A stretch of DNA of 64,000 nucleotides. Origin: Rhodospirillum sp047263945 (GTDB lineage: Bacteria; Pseudomonadota; Alphaproteobacteria; Rhodospirillales; Rhodospirillaceae). Position 1 is the stretch's first letter; each line of letters starts with the position of its first letter. A program made the translations under genes and the position numbers. The notes under the pieces were generated by a model. That model ran no database searches and was not told the DNA's origin. It worked only from the letters and a program-made list of their open reading frames with translations. The stretch covers positions 1 through 64,000 of the forward strand of contig NZ_JBLAVB010000008.1 in assembly GCF_047263945.1 (NCBI RefSeq), given 5' to 3'. Positions 1 to 7,160 of the stretch are shown in pieces.

Positions 1-236
1 ACGGGGGGTTTGGCGCCCATGTGACCACCTTCCTGGCCAACGCGGGTCTGCTGGACGATGGCTTGAAGGTGCGGGCGGTACATGTGCCCGACCAGTTCTA
101 CGAACACAACAAACCCGATGTGCAATGCGCCGAGGCAGGGATCGACGCCCGGGGCATCGCCGAGCGCGTGCTTGGGGCGCTGCATATGGACAGCTTGGAG
201 ACGGAAGCCAGGGACGGCGCGGGCGGGATGGCCTGA
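1..236 (+). CDS. dxs: 1-deoxy-D-xylulose-5-phosphate synthase, C-terminal fragment
   Basis: The window opens inside this gene; the reading frame begins at base 3 and ends with TGA at 236. The roughly 77 visible residues contain GGFGAHVTTFLANAGLLD, then a stretch with HVPDQFYEH and AGIDARGIAERVL, which match the end of the C-terminal transketolase-type domain of Dxs. Dxs condenses pyruvate and glyceraldehyde 3-phosphate in the first step of the MEP isoprenoid pathway, in the cytoplasm. The N-terminal thiamine-binding part lies outside the window. The assignment rests on the tail only, so another transketolase-like enzyme is possible but less likely. Confidence 0.8.
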   Translation, partial: GGFGAHVTTFLANAGLLDDGLKVRAVHVPDQFYEHNKPDVQCAEAGIDARGIAERVLGALHMDSLETEARDGAGGMA

Positions 237-254
237 CGGGAGGAGAGGCCTTTT

Positions 255-815
255 CTATTCCTTCGGGCGGATCCGCGCGGGATTGCCCAGGGCGGTGCTG
301 TTCGCAGGGACATCGCGGGTGACGACGGCTCCCGCGCCGATCAAGGCGTTGTCGCCAATGGTGACGCCGGGCAGAATGATGGCGCCGCCACCGATCCACA
401 CATTTTCGCCTATGGTGATGGGGCGACCGAATTCCAGCCCGGTCGCCCGGTGCGCCGGGTCGCGGGGGTGGTCGGCCGTCAGGATCTGGACTCCCGGGCC
501 GATTTGCGAGCCCGCGCCTATGGTCACCGCAACCACGTCCAGGATGACGCAGTTGAAATTCATGAAAACGCCCTTGCCGAGCCGGATGTTGTAGCCGTAG
601 TCGCACAAGAAGGGCGGTCGGATCATGACGCCGTCGCCCACAGCTCCCAGGGCTTCGACCAAGAGGGTGCGACGGTCTTCCGGTGTCATGGCGTGGGCGG
701 CGTTATAGCGGTCCATCCATTGGGAAATGCGCCAATTGTCGGCGACCAGTTCGGGTGCGTTGGCCCGATATAGCTCTCCGGCCAGCATTTTTTCTTTTTC
801 GGTTCTCTTATCCAT
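255..815 (-). CDS. Maltose/galactoside O-acetyltransferase family (hexapeptide repeat)
   Basis: A 186-residue protein starting MDKRTEKEKML, the classic opening of the Maa/LacA/NodL acetyltransferases. An N-terminal Mac domain (about residues 5-55) is followed by a left-handed beta-helix built from hexapeptide repeats such as VWIGGGAIILPGVTIG and ALIGAGAVV. The catalytic His of the family fits ADHPRDP. These enzymes move acetyl groups from acetyl-CoA to sugar hydroxyls in the cytoplasm, and the natural substrate is often unknown. A longer reading frame runs upstream, but only this start gives the family N-terminus. It lies convergent to dxs and downstream of ahcY, from which it is separated by a terminator. 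Confidence 0.85.
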   Translation of the reverse strand: MDKRTEKEKMLAGELYRANAPELVADNWRISQWMDRYNAAHAMTPEDRRTLLVEALGAVGDGVMIRPPFLCDYGYNIRLGKGVFMNFNCVILDVVAVTIGAGSQIGPGVQILTADHPRDPAHRATGLEFGRPITIGENVWIGGGAIILPGVTIGDNALIGAGAVVTRDVPANSTALGNPARIRPKE

Positions 816-915
816 AAATCTTGCCTTGGAAAAATAGGGGGAGGCTATGGTCGGGGATCGAAGGGTTTGGAGCAAGCTGTCTTCATGACCGGAAAGATCG
901 GAACCTCCATCCAGT

Positions 916-943
916 AAAAAAAGGGCGCCCAAAGGCGCCCTTT
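916..943 (-). terminator. Intrinsic terminator of ahcY
   Basis: Read on the minus strand, this is a 10-bp perfect stem (AAAGGGCGCC / GGCGCCCTTT) with a short loop, followed by a run of seven T. It lies about 40 bases past the ahcY stop codon, a textbook Rho-independent terminator. Confidence 0.85.
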
Positions 944-984
944 CGACCCACAGATGTGGATTTCCGTCTGGTTTAGAAACCGAC

Positions 985-2388
985 TTAGTAGCGATAGGCT
1001 TCCGGCTTGAAGGGGCCAGCCACGTCGACACCGATGTAGGAGGCCTGCTTGCTGGACAGCTGGGAGAGCTGGACGCCCAGCTTTTCCAGGTGCAGGGCGG
1101 CAACCTTCTCGTCCAGGTGCTTGGGCAGGACGTAGACCTTGTTTTCGTACTTGCCGTCGTCGTTGTTGGCGAACAGTTCGATCTGAGCCAGGGTCTGGTT
1201 GGTGAAGGACGCGCTCATCACGAAGCTGGGGTGACCGGTGCCGCAACCCAGGTTCACCAGACGACCTTCGGCCAGCAGGATGATGCGATGCCCATCGGGG
1301 AACGTGATCTCGTCGACCTGCGGCTTGATGTTGTTCCAGGTCAGGTTCTTCAGGCTGGCAACCTGAATTTCGTTATCGAAGTGACCGATGTTGCAGACGA
1401 TGGCCCGGTCCTTCATGGCCCGCATGTGATCGATGGTGATCACATCCAGGTTGCCCGTGGTCGTGCAGAAAATGTCGCCACGGGGGGCGGCGTTTTCCAT
1501 GGTCACAACCTCGAAGCCTTCCATGGCGGCCTGCAGGGCGCAGATCGGATCGATCTCGGTCACCAGAACGCGGCACCCGGCGCTGCGCAGGGATTCGGCA
1601 GAGCCCTTGCCCACGTCACCGAAACCGGCGACCACGGCGACCTTGCCGGCCATCATGACGTCGGTGGCGCGGCGGATGCCGTCGACCAGGGACTCACGGC
1701 AGCCGTACTTGTTGTCAAACTTCGACTTGGTGACCGAATCGTTCACGTTGATGGCGGGGAAGGGCAGGGTGCCAGCCTTCTCCAGCTCATACAGACGGTG
1801 CACGCCGGTGGTGGTTTCCTCGGTCACGCCCTTGATGTTGGCCAGAACTTTGGAGTACCAGCCGGGCTGCTCGCCGATGCGCTTCTTGATGGCGGCGAAC
1901 AGGATCTCTTCTTCCTCGCTCCCGGGGTTGTCGAGAAGGGTGATGTCCTTCTCGGCGCGGGCGCCCAGGTGGATCAGCAGAGTGGCGTCGCCACCATCAT
2001 CCAGGATCATGTTCGGGGTGCCGCCGTCGGACCACTCGAAGATCTTGTGGGTGTAGTCCCAGTAGTCGGTCAGCGACTCGCCTTTGATGGCGAAGACCGG
2101 GATTCCGGCGGCGGCGATGGCGGCCGCGGCGTGGTCCTGGGTGGAGTAGATGTTACAGGACGCCCAGCGGATGTCAGCACCCAGAGACTTCAGTGTCTCG
2201 ATCAGGACGCCCGTCTGGATGGTCATGTGCAGGGAGCCGGCGATGCGCGCGCCCTTCAGGGGCTGGCTGGCCGCGAATTCCTCGCGGGTTGCCATCAGGC
2301 CCGGCATTTCGCTTTCGGCGATGTCCAGTTCCTTGCGACCGTAACCGGCCAGAGAAATGTCGGCGACCTTATAGTCGGTGAAGCTCAT
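985..2388 (-). CDS. ahcY: Adenosylhomocysteinase (SAH hydrolase)
   Basis: A 467-residue cytoplasmic enzyme that splits S-adenosylhomocysteine into adenosine and homocysteine, removing the inhibitor left by methyltransferases. The NAD-binding glycine motif GFGDVGKGSAESL, the substrate-domain motifs SCNIYSTQD and NVNDSVTKSKFDN, and the C-terminal NAD-contacting tail ending KPEAYRY are all visible. The length is typical of the long bacterial form. It is preceded by an AT-rich promoter-like stretch and a 136-base leader with a strong hairpin, and ends at its own terminator. It lies downstream of ptsI on the same strand; the 136-base gap suggests separate transcription. Confidence 0.97.
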   Translation of the reverse strand: MSFTDYKVADISLAGYGRKELDIAESEMPGLMATREEFAASQPLKGARIAGSLHMTIQTGVLIETLKSLGADIRWASCNIYSTQDHAAAAIAAAGIPVFAIKGESLTDYWDYTHKIFEWSDGGTPNMILDDGGDATLLIHLGARAEKDITLLDNPGSEEEEILFAAIKKRIGEQPGWYSKVLANIKGVTEETTTGVHRLYELEKAGTLPFPAINVNDSVTKSKFDNKYGCRESLVDGIRRATDVMMAGKVAVVAGFGDVGKGSAESLRSAGCRVLVTEIDPICALQAAMEGFEVVTMENAAPRGDIFCTTTGNLDVITIDHMRAMKDRAIVCNIGHFDNEIQVASLKNLTWNNIKPQVDEITFPDGHRIILLAEGRLVNLGCGTGHPSFVMSASFTNQTLAQIELFANNDDGKYENKVYVLPKHLDEKVAALHLEKLGVQLSQLSSKQASYIGVDVAGPFKPEAYRY

Positions 2389-2445
2389 CTATGCTCTCCG
2401 CTTGCGTTGTAGTCCTGGATCCGCTCCTCCCGATGGCTCAGGGCG

Positions 2446-2478
2446 CGGGGTTGGAGCACGCCAAGGCGCACCTCCCCG
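2446..2478 (-). promoter_or_regulatory. Structured ahcY 5' leader hairpin
   Basis: On the minus strand CGGGG pairs with CCCCG and an inner CGCC pairs with GGCG, giving a long imperfect hairpin 58-90 bases before the ahcY start. Just downstream is GGGAGGAGCGG, which recalls the GAGGAGCG core of SAH riboswitches, but the rest of that consensus (the CCCAGGCUC side and closing stem) was not found. Function is unproven. Confidence 0.3.
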
Positions 2479-2524
2479 GGGCGGCTTGAGGAGAATATAA
2501 AGATATATTTATATCCTTATCAAG

Positions 2525-4342
2525 TTATTTGTTTGGGCTGATTCCGCCGTCGATGAGCAGACTGTCTGCGGCTTCTGCGATGCGTCTGGCGTCATTCAAC
2601 TCCATGATTCCATTTGCCTTTCTGGCTGTTTCCGCGAGTGAGAGGCGGCGGATGTTGCGTTTCACCAGGGGAATATGGGTGGCTGACATGGAGAGTTCGG
2701 TAACGCCCAGACCCATCAGGACGGCGGCCAACTTGGGGTCTCCGGCCATTTCTCCGCAGACCGACAGGGGGATGCGCGCCCGATTCGCGGCTTCTACGGT
2801 GAACTGGATCAGGCGGAGAACCGCAGGGTGAAGGGGATTGTACAGATGGGCGACTTCCCGGTCGGACCGATCGATGGCCAGGGTGTATTGGGTCAGATCA
2901 TTGGTTCCAATGGCGAAGAAGTCGCAGGCCCAAGCCAGGGAATCGGCTGACAGGGCTGCGCCGGGGACTTCGATCATCACTCCGAGGGGGGGCAGGGTGG
3001 CGGGCAAGGTCACATCCTTGCGTCGCTTCAGCTTCCGGACCACTTGATCGAGGAGGTCCCGGGCCTGCTCCAATTCCTCAAGCGAGGCGATCATGGGGAG
3101 CAGGATCCGTGCCGGTCCATGGGCGGAGGCGCGTAAAATGGCTGCGAATTGGGTTTCAAGCAATTCGGGCCGGGCAAGGGACAGACGAATGGCTCTCAGG
3201 CCGAGGGCGGGATTGGGGCCGTCGCGCAACCCCAGGGAATCGGCCAATTTATCGCCCCCCAGGTCGAGGGTTCGAATGGTCACCGGCAGCCCCTTCATGC
3301 CGTCGATGATGGACTTGAGGAAGTGATACTGTTCGTCTTCATCCGGGACCTCGGCCCGATTCATGTACATGAATTCGCTGCGCAGCAGACCAATGCCTTC
3401 GGCGCCCGATTCCCGGGCCATCTCCAACTCGCTGGGCAGTTCCACATTGGCCATGAGGCGAACCCGCACCCCGTCCTTGGTCTCTGCGGGCAGGTCCCGC
3501 AGACGGCCCAGGCCCCGGCGAGACCGCAAGAAGTCGGCTCTGCGCTTGCGGAAATCGGCCAGGGTGTCCGGGTCGGGATCGATTACAACCTCGCCGGTCC
3601 CGCCGTCCAGGCAAACCGTATCCCCGGGGCGGACCTGACCGATCAATCCCTCGACGGCCACCACGGCGGGCAGCCCCAGCGAACGGGCCATGATCGCCGT
3701 ATGGGAATCGGCTCCCCCGGTGGACAGCGCCATGCCGGCCACGGCTTTGGGGTTCAACAGGGCTGTATCCGCCGGGCTCAGGTCTCCGGCGATGATGACG
3801 GCATCCTTGGGCAGTAAGGAAAAGGGCCGGTAGGACGACTTGGTGAGGACACGGATCAGGCGCCAGCCGATGTCCCGGACGTCGGATGCGCGGGAGGCGA
3901 GGTAAGGATCGGCCATGGCGGCGAAGGTCTCGGCCATGGCGTCCATTTCTTCCTTCACGGCCGCTTCGGCGTTGATGCGCCGCTCGGCGATCCGGTTTTC
4001 CGCTCCCTTTAGAAAGCGCGACCCGCTGAGCATCTGCTGGTAGGCGTCGAGAAGGTACCCCAGTTCCTCTCCTGCGGCACCGGGAAGGGCCTGGGCCTTG
4101 CCCCTTAGATTCCTCAGCTGGCGGCTGCCCCGGTCGGCGGCTTCGGCCAGACGGAGTTTCTCCCGGTCGATGCGCCCAGGGGGGATCCGGTATTCGGGGA
4201 CGGAAACGGATCCGGCTTCGTGCCGATAGGCGATACCCACGCAGACGCCGGGGCCGACAGCCAGGCCAGAGAGACGCACAGCCCGGGTGTTCTCCGCTGT
4301 GTGGCGCGGTGCGCCGGTGCTTTTAGTCTTCATGGAAGCCAT
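2525..4342 (-). CDS. ptsI: Phosphoenolpyruvate-protein phosphotransferase (PTS enzyme I)
   Basis: A 605-residue enzyme I that takes phosphate from PEP and passes it to HPr. The swivelling His domain carries GGADSHTAIMARS with the phosphorylated histidine near residue 214; the PEP-binding barrel shows GIGLLRSEFMYM and the C-terminal signature VCGEMAGDP. It lacks the N-terminal GAF domain of the PtsP (nitrogen PTS) type. The start overlaps the end of ptsH by 20 bases, so the two are translationally linked. No sugar permease (EIIBC) is present nearby, so the phosphorelay is probably regulatory. An alternative start three codons in (MKTKSTG) cannot be excluded. Confidence 0.93.
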   Translation of the reverse strand: MASMKTKSTGAPRHTAENTRAVRLSGLAVGPGVCVGIAYRHEAGSVSVPEYRIPPGRIDREKLRLAEAADRGSRQLRNLRGKAQALPGAAGEELGYLLDAYQQMLSGSRFLKGAENRIAERRINAEAAVKEEMDAMAETFAAMADPYLASRASDVRDIGWRLIRVLTKSSYRPFSLLPKDAVIIAGDLSPADTALLNPKAVAGMALSTGGADSHTAIMARSLGLPAVVAVEGLIGQVRPGDTVCLDGGTGEVVIDPDPDTLADFRKRRADFLRSRRGLGRLRDLPAETKDGVRVRLMANVELPSELEMARESGAEGIGLLRSEFMYMNRAEVPDEDEQYHFLKSIIDGMKGLPVTIRTLDLGGDKLADSLGLRDGPNPALGLRAIRLSLARPELLETQFAAILRASAHGPARILLPMIASLEELEQARDLLDQVVRKLKRRKDVTLPATLPPLGVMIEVPGAALSADSLAWACDFFAIGTNDLTQYTLAIDRSDREVAHLYNPLHPAVLRLIQFTVEAANRARIPLSVCGEMAGDPKLAAVLMGLGVTELSMSATHIPLVKRNIRRLSLAETARKANGIMELNDARRIAEAADSLLIDGGISPNK

Positions 4343-4616
4343 CGGCGATCAAGGCGCAGAGGGTATCAAGGGCCTCCTGGGCCTGGGGACCTTCCGCAGC
4401 CAGAGCGATCGTGGTGCCGGGGCTGGCGGCCAGCATCATCAGGCCCATGATGGAGCGGCCAGAGACCTCCTGTCCTCGATTGGAGACAGTGATTTCGGCG
4501 TCGAATGCTTCTGCGGTTTTGACGAATTTTGCCGCTGCCCGGGCGTGGAGACCGCGGCGGTTGACGATGGTGGCCTCGCGCGCCATCGCGGCGGCGGAAC
4601 TGGACTCACTGGGCAT
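4323..4616 (-). CDS. ptsH: Phosphocarrier protein HPr
   Basis: About 97 residues. The active-site motif NRRGLHARAAAKF carries the histidine phosphorylated by enzyme I (His24 with this start). The sequence SGRSIMGLMML carries Ser55, equivalent to Ser46, the target of HPr kinase. Both sites are intact, which fits the hprK gene upstream. The ATG at 4616 was chosen because CGGAG lies upstream; a GTG 39 bases earlier and an ATG 30 bases later are alternatives. It sits between the EIIA gene and ptsI on the same strand. Confidence 0.92.
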   Translation of the reverse strand: MPSESSSAAAMAREATIVNRRGLHARAAAKFVKTAEAFDAEITVSNRGQEVSGRSIMGLMMLAASPGTTIALAAEGPQAQEALDTLCALIADGFHED

Positions 4617-4826
4617 GGTCGGGTGATTACTCCGTGGACATTTCCCCTTGATCACGTTTTCGGCACGTGATCGATTTTATTGTTCTGAGAGCGGAGGAAG
4701 GGGGACTCCATTGCCCGTTTTTCCTTTGCTCCACTCCATGCCGCACCCTTTTTTTGAGACGAACGGGCGTCGGTTCAATACATATGGGTATGCATAGGCG
4801 CAGTGTCGCGGGGTCGGATGCCGAGA

Positions 4827-5231
4827 TCAGGGATCCTGGGTCAGAAGGCGAGAGGCGACATTGATGTATTTGCGGCCAGCTTCCTGGGCGCTGCTGGCTG
4901 CGTCCTGCATGGATTGGGTATCCCGCACGGTGGCCAAGCGAATCAGCATGGGCAGGTTGACACCTGCGATGACCTCGATCTTGGCCTTTTCCATCACGGA
5001 AATGGCGAGGTTCGATGGTGTTCCGCCGAACATATCCGTGAGCAGGATGGTGCCGTTCCCGGTGTCGACCTGTTCGACGCATTTCAGAATGTCTTGACGG
5101 CGCTGTTCCATGTCGTCGTCGGGGCCGATGCAGACAGCCGCGATGTTTTCCTGCTTGCCCATCACATGCTCGGTGGCGGCGATCAACTCTTCCGCCAAGC
5201 GTCCATGGGTCACCAATACCATGCCGATCAT
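4827..5231 (-). CDS. PTS EIIA component, mannose/fructose (ManX) family, stand-alone
   Basis: A 134-residue single-domain EIIA. The start MIGMVLVTHGRLAEEL puts the phosphorylated histidine at position 9, as in EIIA(Man). TDMFGGTPSNLA and MLIRLATV are typical of the fold. In alphaproteobacteria such stand-alone EIIA proteins take phosphate from HPr without feeding a sugar permease and act as signalling outputs. The open frame continues about 96 codons upstream, but that part is only read-through of the 30-bp hairpin repeats (PGHLSMSIDY-type peptides), so the internal ATG is the real start. Confidence 0.9.
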   Translation of the reverse strand: MIGMVLVTHGRLAEELIAATEHVMGKQENIAAVCIGPDDDMEQRRQDILKCVEQVDTGNGTILLTDMFGGTPSNLAISVMEKAKIEVIAGVNLPMLIRLATVRDTQSMQDAASSAQEAGRKYINVASRLLTQDP

Positions 5232-5310
5232 CGAACTTTGCCCATTGCTGATGGGTTCTCGCCTCCGCCCAAATGGGAGACCGCCCGTTTCTATTGTCTG
5301 GTCGTCAACG

Positions 5311-5417
5311 GACATCGAAAGATGTCCGGGATAAACAACGGACATCACAAGATGTCCGGGATAGTCAATCGACATCGAAAGATGTCCGGGATAGTCAATC
5401 GACATCGAAAGATGTCC
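5311..5417. repeat. Tandem array of four hairpin repeats, exact 30-bp period
   Basis: Four copies of a 17-base unit, GACATCGAAAGATGTCC, begin at 5311, 5341, 5371 and 5401, exactly 30 bp apart. Each is an inverted repeat (GACATC / GATGTC) with a GAAA loop; copy two has ACAA. The last two spacers are identical (GGGATAGTCAATC) and the first differs slightly. The array fills the gap between the end of rapZ and the start of the EIIA gene, so it lies in the EIIA-ptsH-ptsI leader. It is not CRISPR-like, since the spacers are not unique. It could be an operator array, a structured leader, or the end of a lost insertion sequence. Confidence 0.85.
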
Positions 5418-5469
5418 GGGGTCGCGGAAAAACCGGTGTTGGTATCCCTTGCGGCCAACCTGCTTCCGA

Positions 5470-6390
5470 TCAAAGGTGTATGTCGCGATGGCGGATCCGG
5501 GCACGATATCCCCGTTCATCCAACCATGCCGCCAAACGCTCTGCTGTGTAAACCGACCTGTGCTTTCCGCCGGTACATCCGACGGCGATGGTTAGATAAC
5601 TTTTCCCTTCCTTTTCATAGCGAGGCAGAAGCAGGTCCAGCAGGTCTGTGACCCGGGACAGGAAGGGTTCGTAATCGGGATCGGCGCTGACGAAAGCGGC
5701 CACAGCGGGGTCCCGGCCCGTCAGGGACCTGAGGTCGGGGTCGTAGTAGGGGTTGTTCAGGAAGCGGGCATCGAAGACCAGATCGGCTTCGCGCGGCAGT
5801 CCGTTGCGGAAACCGAAAGAGGTGACGAACAGGGTCATCTCTCCTCCTGTCTCCAGCGAGAATTCAGCTTCCAGAATGTTTTTGAGTTGTCCCGGTGCCA
5901 GGGTCGTTGTGTCGATCCGGCGACTGGCCTGGTCCTTCAGGGGGGTGAGAAGGCGACGTTCCATGGCAATGCCATCTGCGACGGGCCGCTCCTGGGCCAT
6001 GGGGTGGCGGCGCCGGGTTTCGGTAAAGCGTCGTTCCAGGACATCGTTATCGGCGTCGATAAACACCAGATGGGGGTCGAATCCGTCATCCTCTTTCAAC
6101 CGGTCCAGGGCGCTTAAGACGGAAACCGTGTCAAATCCCCGGGTGCGGGTGTCGATTCCCAGGGCGAGGGGCGAGGGTTCCTCTCGTCCGGTCGCAATCA
6201 GGGCATCAAGGAGGTACAGGGGCAGGTTGTCGACCGCTTCATAGCCCAGGTCTTCCAGCGCACGCAGGGCACTTGCCCGGCCTGCGCCGGACATGCCCGT
6301 GACCATCAAGACCCGACGCTGTCCCGCCTGAGGGGGAGCAGACTTGGCCTGTGGCTGGATCTGGGGGTCGGACTTGGGCTCGGTGACCAT
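5470..6390 (-). CDS. rapZ: RNase adapter protein RapZ
   Basis: About 306 residues. The N-terminal P-loop (GMSGAGRAS, with Arg where many homologues have Lys) is followed by ALEDLGYEAVDNLPL; the C-terminal part has TSFGFRNGLPREADLVFDARFLNNP (segments TSFGFRNG and DARFLNNPYY) and ends with GCTGGKHRS and HRDIHL, all diagnostic of RapZ/YvcJ. In enterobacteria RapZ steers RNase E to GlmZ; in alphaproteobacteria it is a conserved partner of the PTS genes with a less clear role. The ATG at 6390 lies 16 bases after the hprK stop, so the two are co-transcribed. A longer upstream frame overlapping hprK was rejected. Confidence 0.93.
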   Translation of the reverse strand: MVTEPKSDPQIQPQAKSAPPQAGQRRVLMVTGMSGAGRASALRALEDLGYEAVDNLPLYLLDALIATGREEPSPLALGIDTRTRGFDTVSVLSALDRLKEDDGFDPHLVFIDADNDVLERRFTETRRRHPMAQERPVADGIAMERRLLTPLKDQASRRIDTTTLAPGQLKNILEAEFSLETGGEMTLFVTSFGFRNGLPREADLVFDARFLNNPYYDPDLRSLTGRDPAVAAFVSADPDYEPFLSRVTDLLDLLLPRYEKEGKSYLTIAVGCTGGKHRSVYTAERLAAWLDERGYRARIRHRDIHL

Positions 6391-6406
6391 GGGGGCTGTC
6401 CTATCC

Positions 6407-6937
6407 CTAAGGGGCGTCGCGGGACGGGTCGGAGGGCGGGTTGGAGCCGTCAGGAGCTCGCCCGGGGCGATGAACCCGCGTACTATCCCCTCGCGCGACG
6501 GCAAGGGCAAGGTCAACCTTGTGCGGCGCGGTAAGTTCCCAGGGATCCAGGCGGGTTCGGGGCAGGGCCACGCCTGATAGGGACAGGGTTTCCGGTTCGG
6601 GCAGGCGCTCCAAGGGGCCACCGGGGAGCAGATCGACCACCAGCGCCAGGGGGGTGGGGCCGGTGGTTCGGGGGGCGGGCAGGATGCCCAGGCCGCGGAC
6701 CTCCAGCAACCCCGCGAGGAGGATTGGAGCCTCGGCGATCAGGGCGCCGTCTTGACAGGTCAGAATGGTCCGGTCATCGGCCACCAGAGAGAAGCCCCGA
6801 TCCATGATCAATCGCAGGGCCAGATCAGACTTTCCGGCGCCGGACGGACCGCGCAGCAGAACCGCAACCCCATCGCGGGCAACGGTGGTGCCATGGTGGG
6901 TTGGTGGCAGGGGGGCTGTCGATTGAGTCCAGCTCAT
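6407..6937 (-). CDS. hprK: HPr kinase/phosphorylase, short alphaproteobacterial form
   Basis: About 176 residues, far shorter than the roughly 310 residues of Firmicutes HprK because the N-terminal domain is missing. The Walker A motif LRGPSGAGKSDLALRL and the following LVADD are present, with EVRGLGIL further on, matching the catalytic core. It phosphorylates (and may dephosphorylate) the regulatory serine of HPr. The start MSWTQS follows a divergent intergenic region. It is the first gene of an apparent hprK-rapZ unit upstream of manX-ptsH-ptsI. Confidence 0.9.
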   Translation of the reverse strand: MSWTQSTAPLPPTHHGTTVARDGVAVLLRGPSGAGKSDLALRLIMDRGFSLVADDRTILTCQDGALIAEAPILLAGLLEVRGLGILPAPRTTGPTPLALVVDLLPGGPLERLPEPETLSLSGVALPRTRLDPWELTAPHKVDLALAVARGDSTRVHRPGRAPDGSNPPSDPSRDAP

Positions 6938-7160
6938 GGACCGATTGTGCGATGCGGGCCGGTCCGGGTCAATGACAGGGGAGGGCAGGACACCGAAATG
7001 GTAGATTTCGTCGGGTCTGTCTCGTCTTGCCAAGGGGATTGGGTGCATGCTTTCCCCTCCCTTATTTACCGTGCAAGGCGTTCCCCGCCTTGACTTCGCA
7101 GGGGAGGGCTCGGACGATGCGGCTCCATATCAGATTTTTTTGGCGCCAGGAAAGCGGGAT

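Noticed and set aside
1090..2412. A 440-codon plus-strand open frame
   Set aside because: Shadow of ahcY; no ribosome-binding site or family likeness.
2389..2520. SAH riboswitch as a firm call
   Set aside because: Only the GAGGAGCG part was matched; the closing stem and the conserved partner strand could not be drawn.
5311..5417. CRISPR array
   Set aside because: Only four units with a 13-base spacer that is nearly identical between copies, no cas genes, and each unit is a self-complementary hairpin.
5232..5519. Long N-terminal extension of the EIIA protein
   Set aside because: The extra residues are translated hairpin repeats (PGHLSMSIDY-type), and the EIIA family starts at MIGMVLVTHG.
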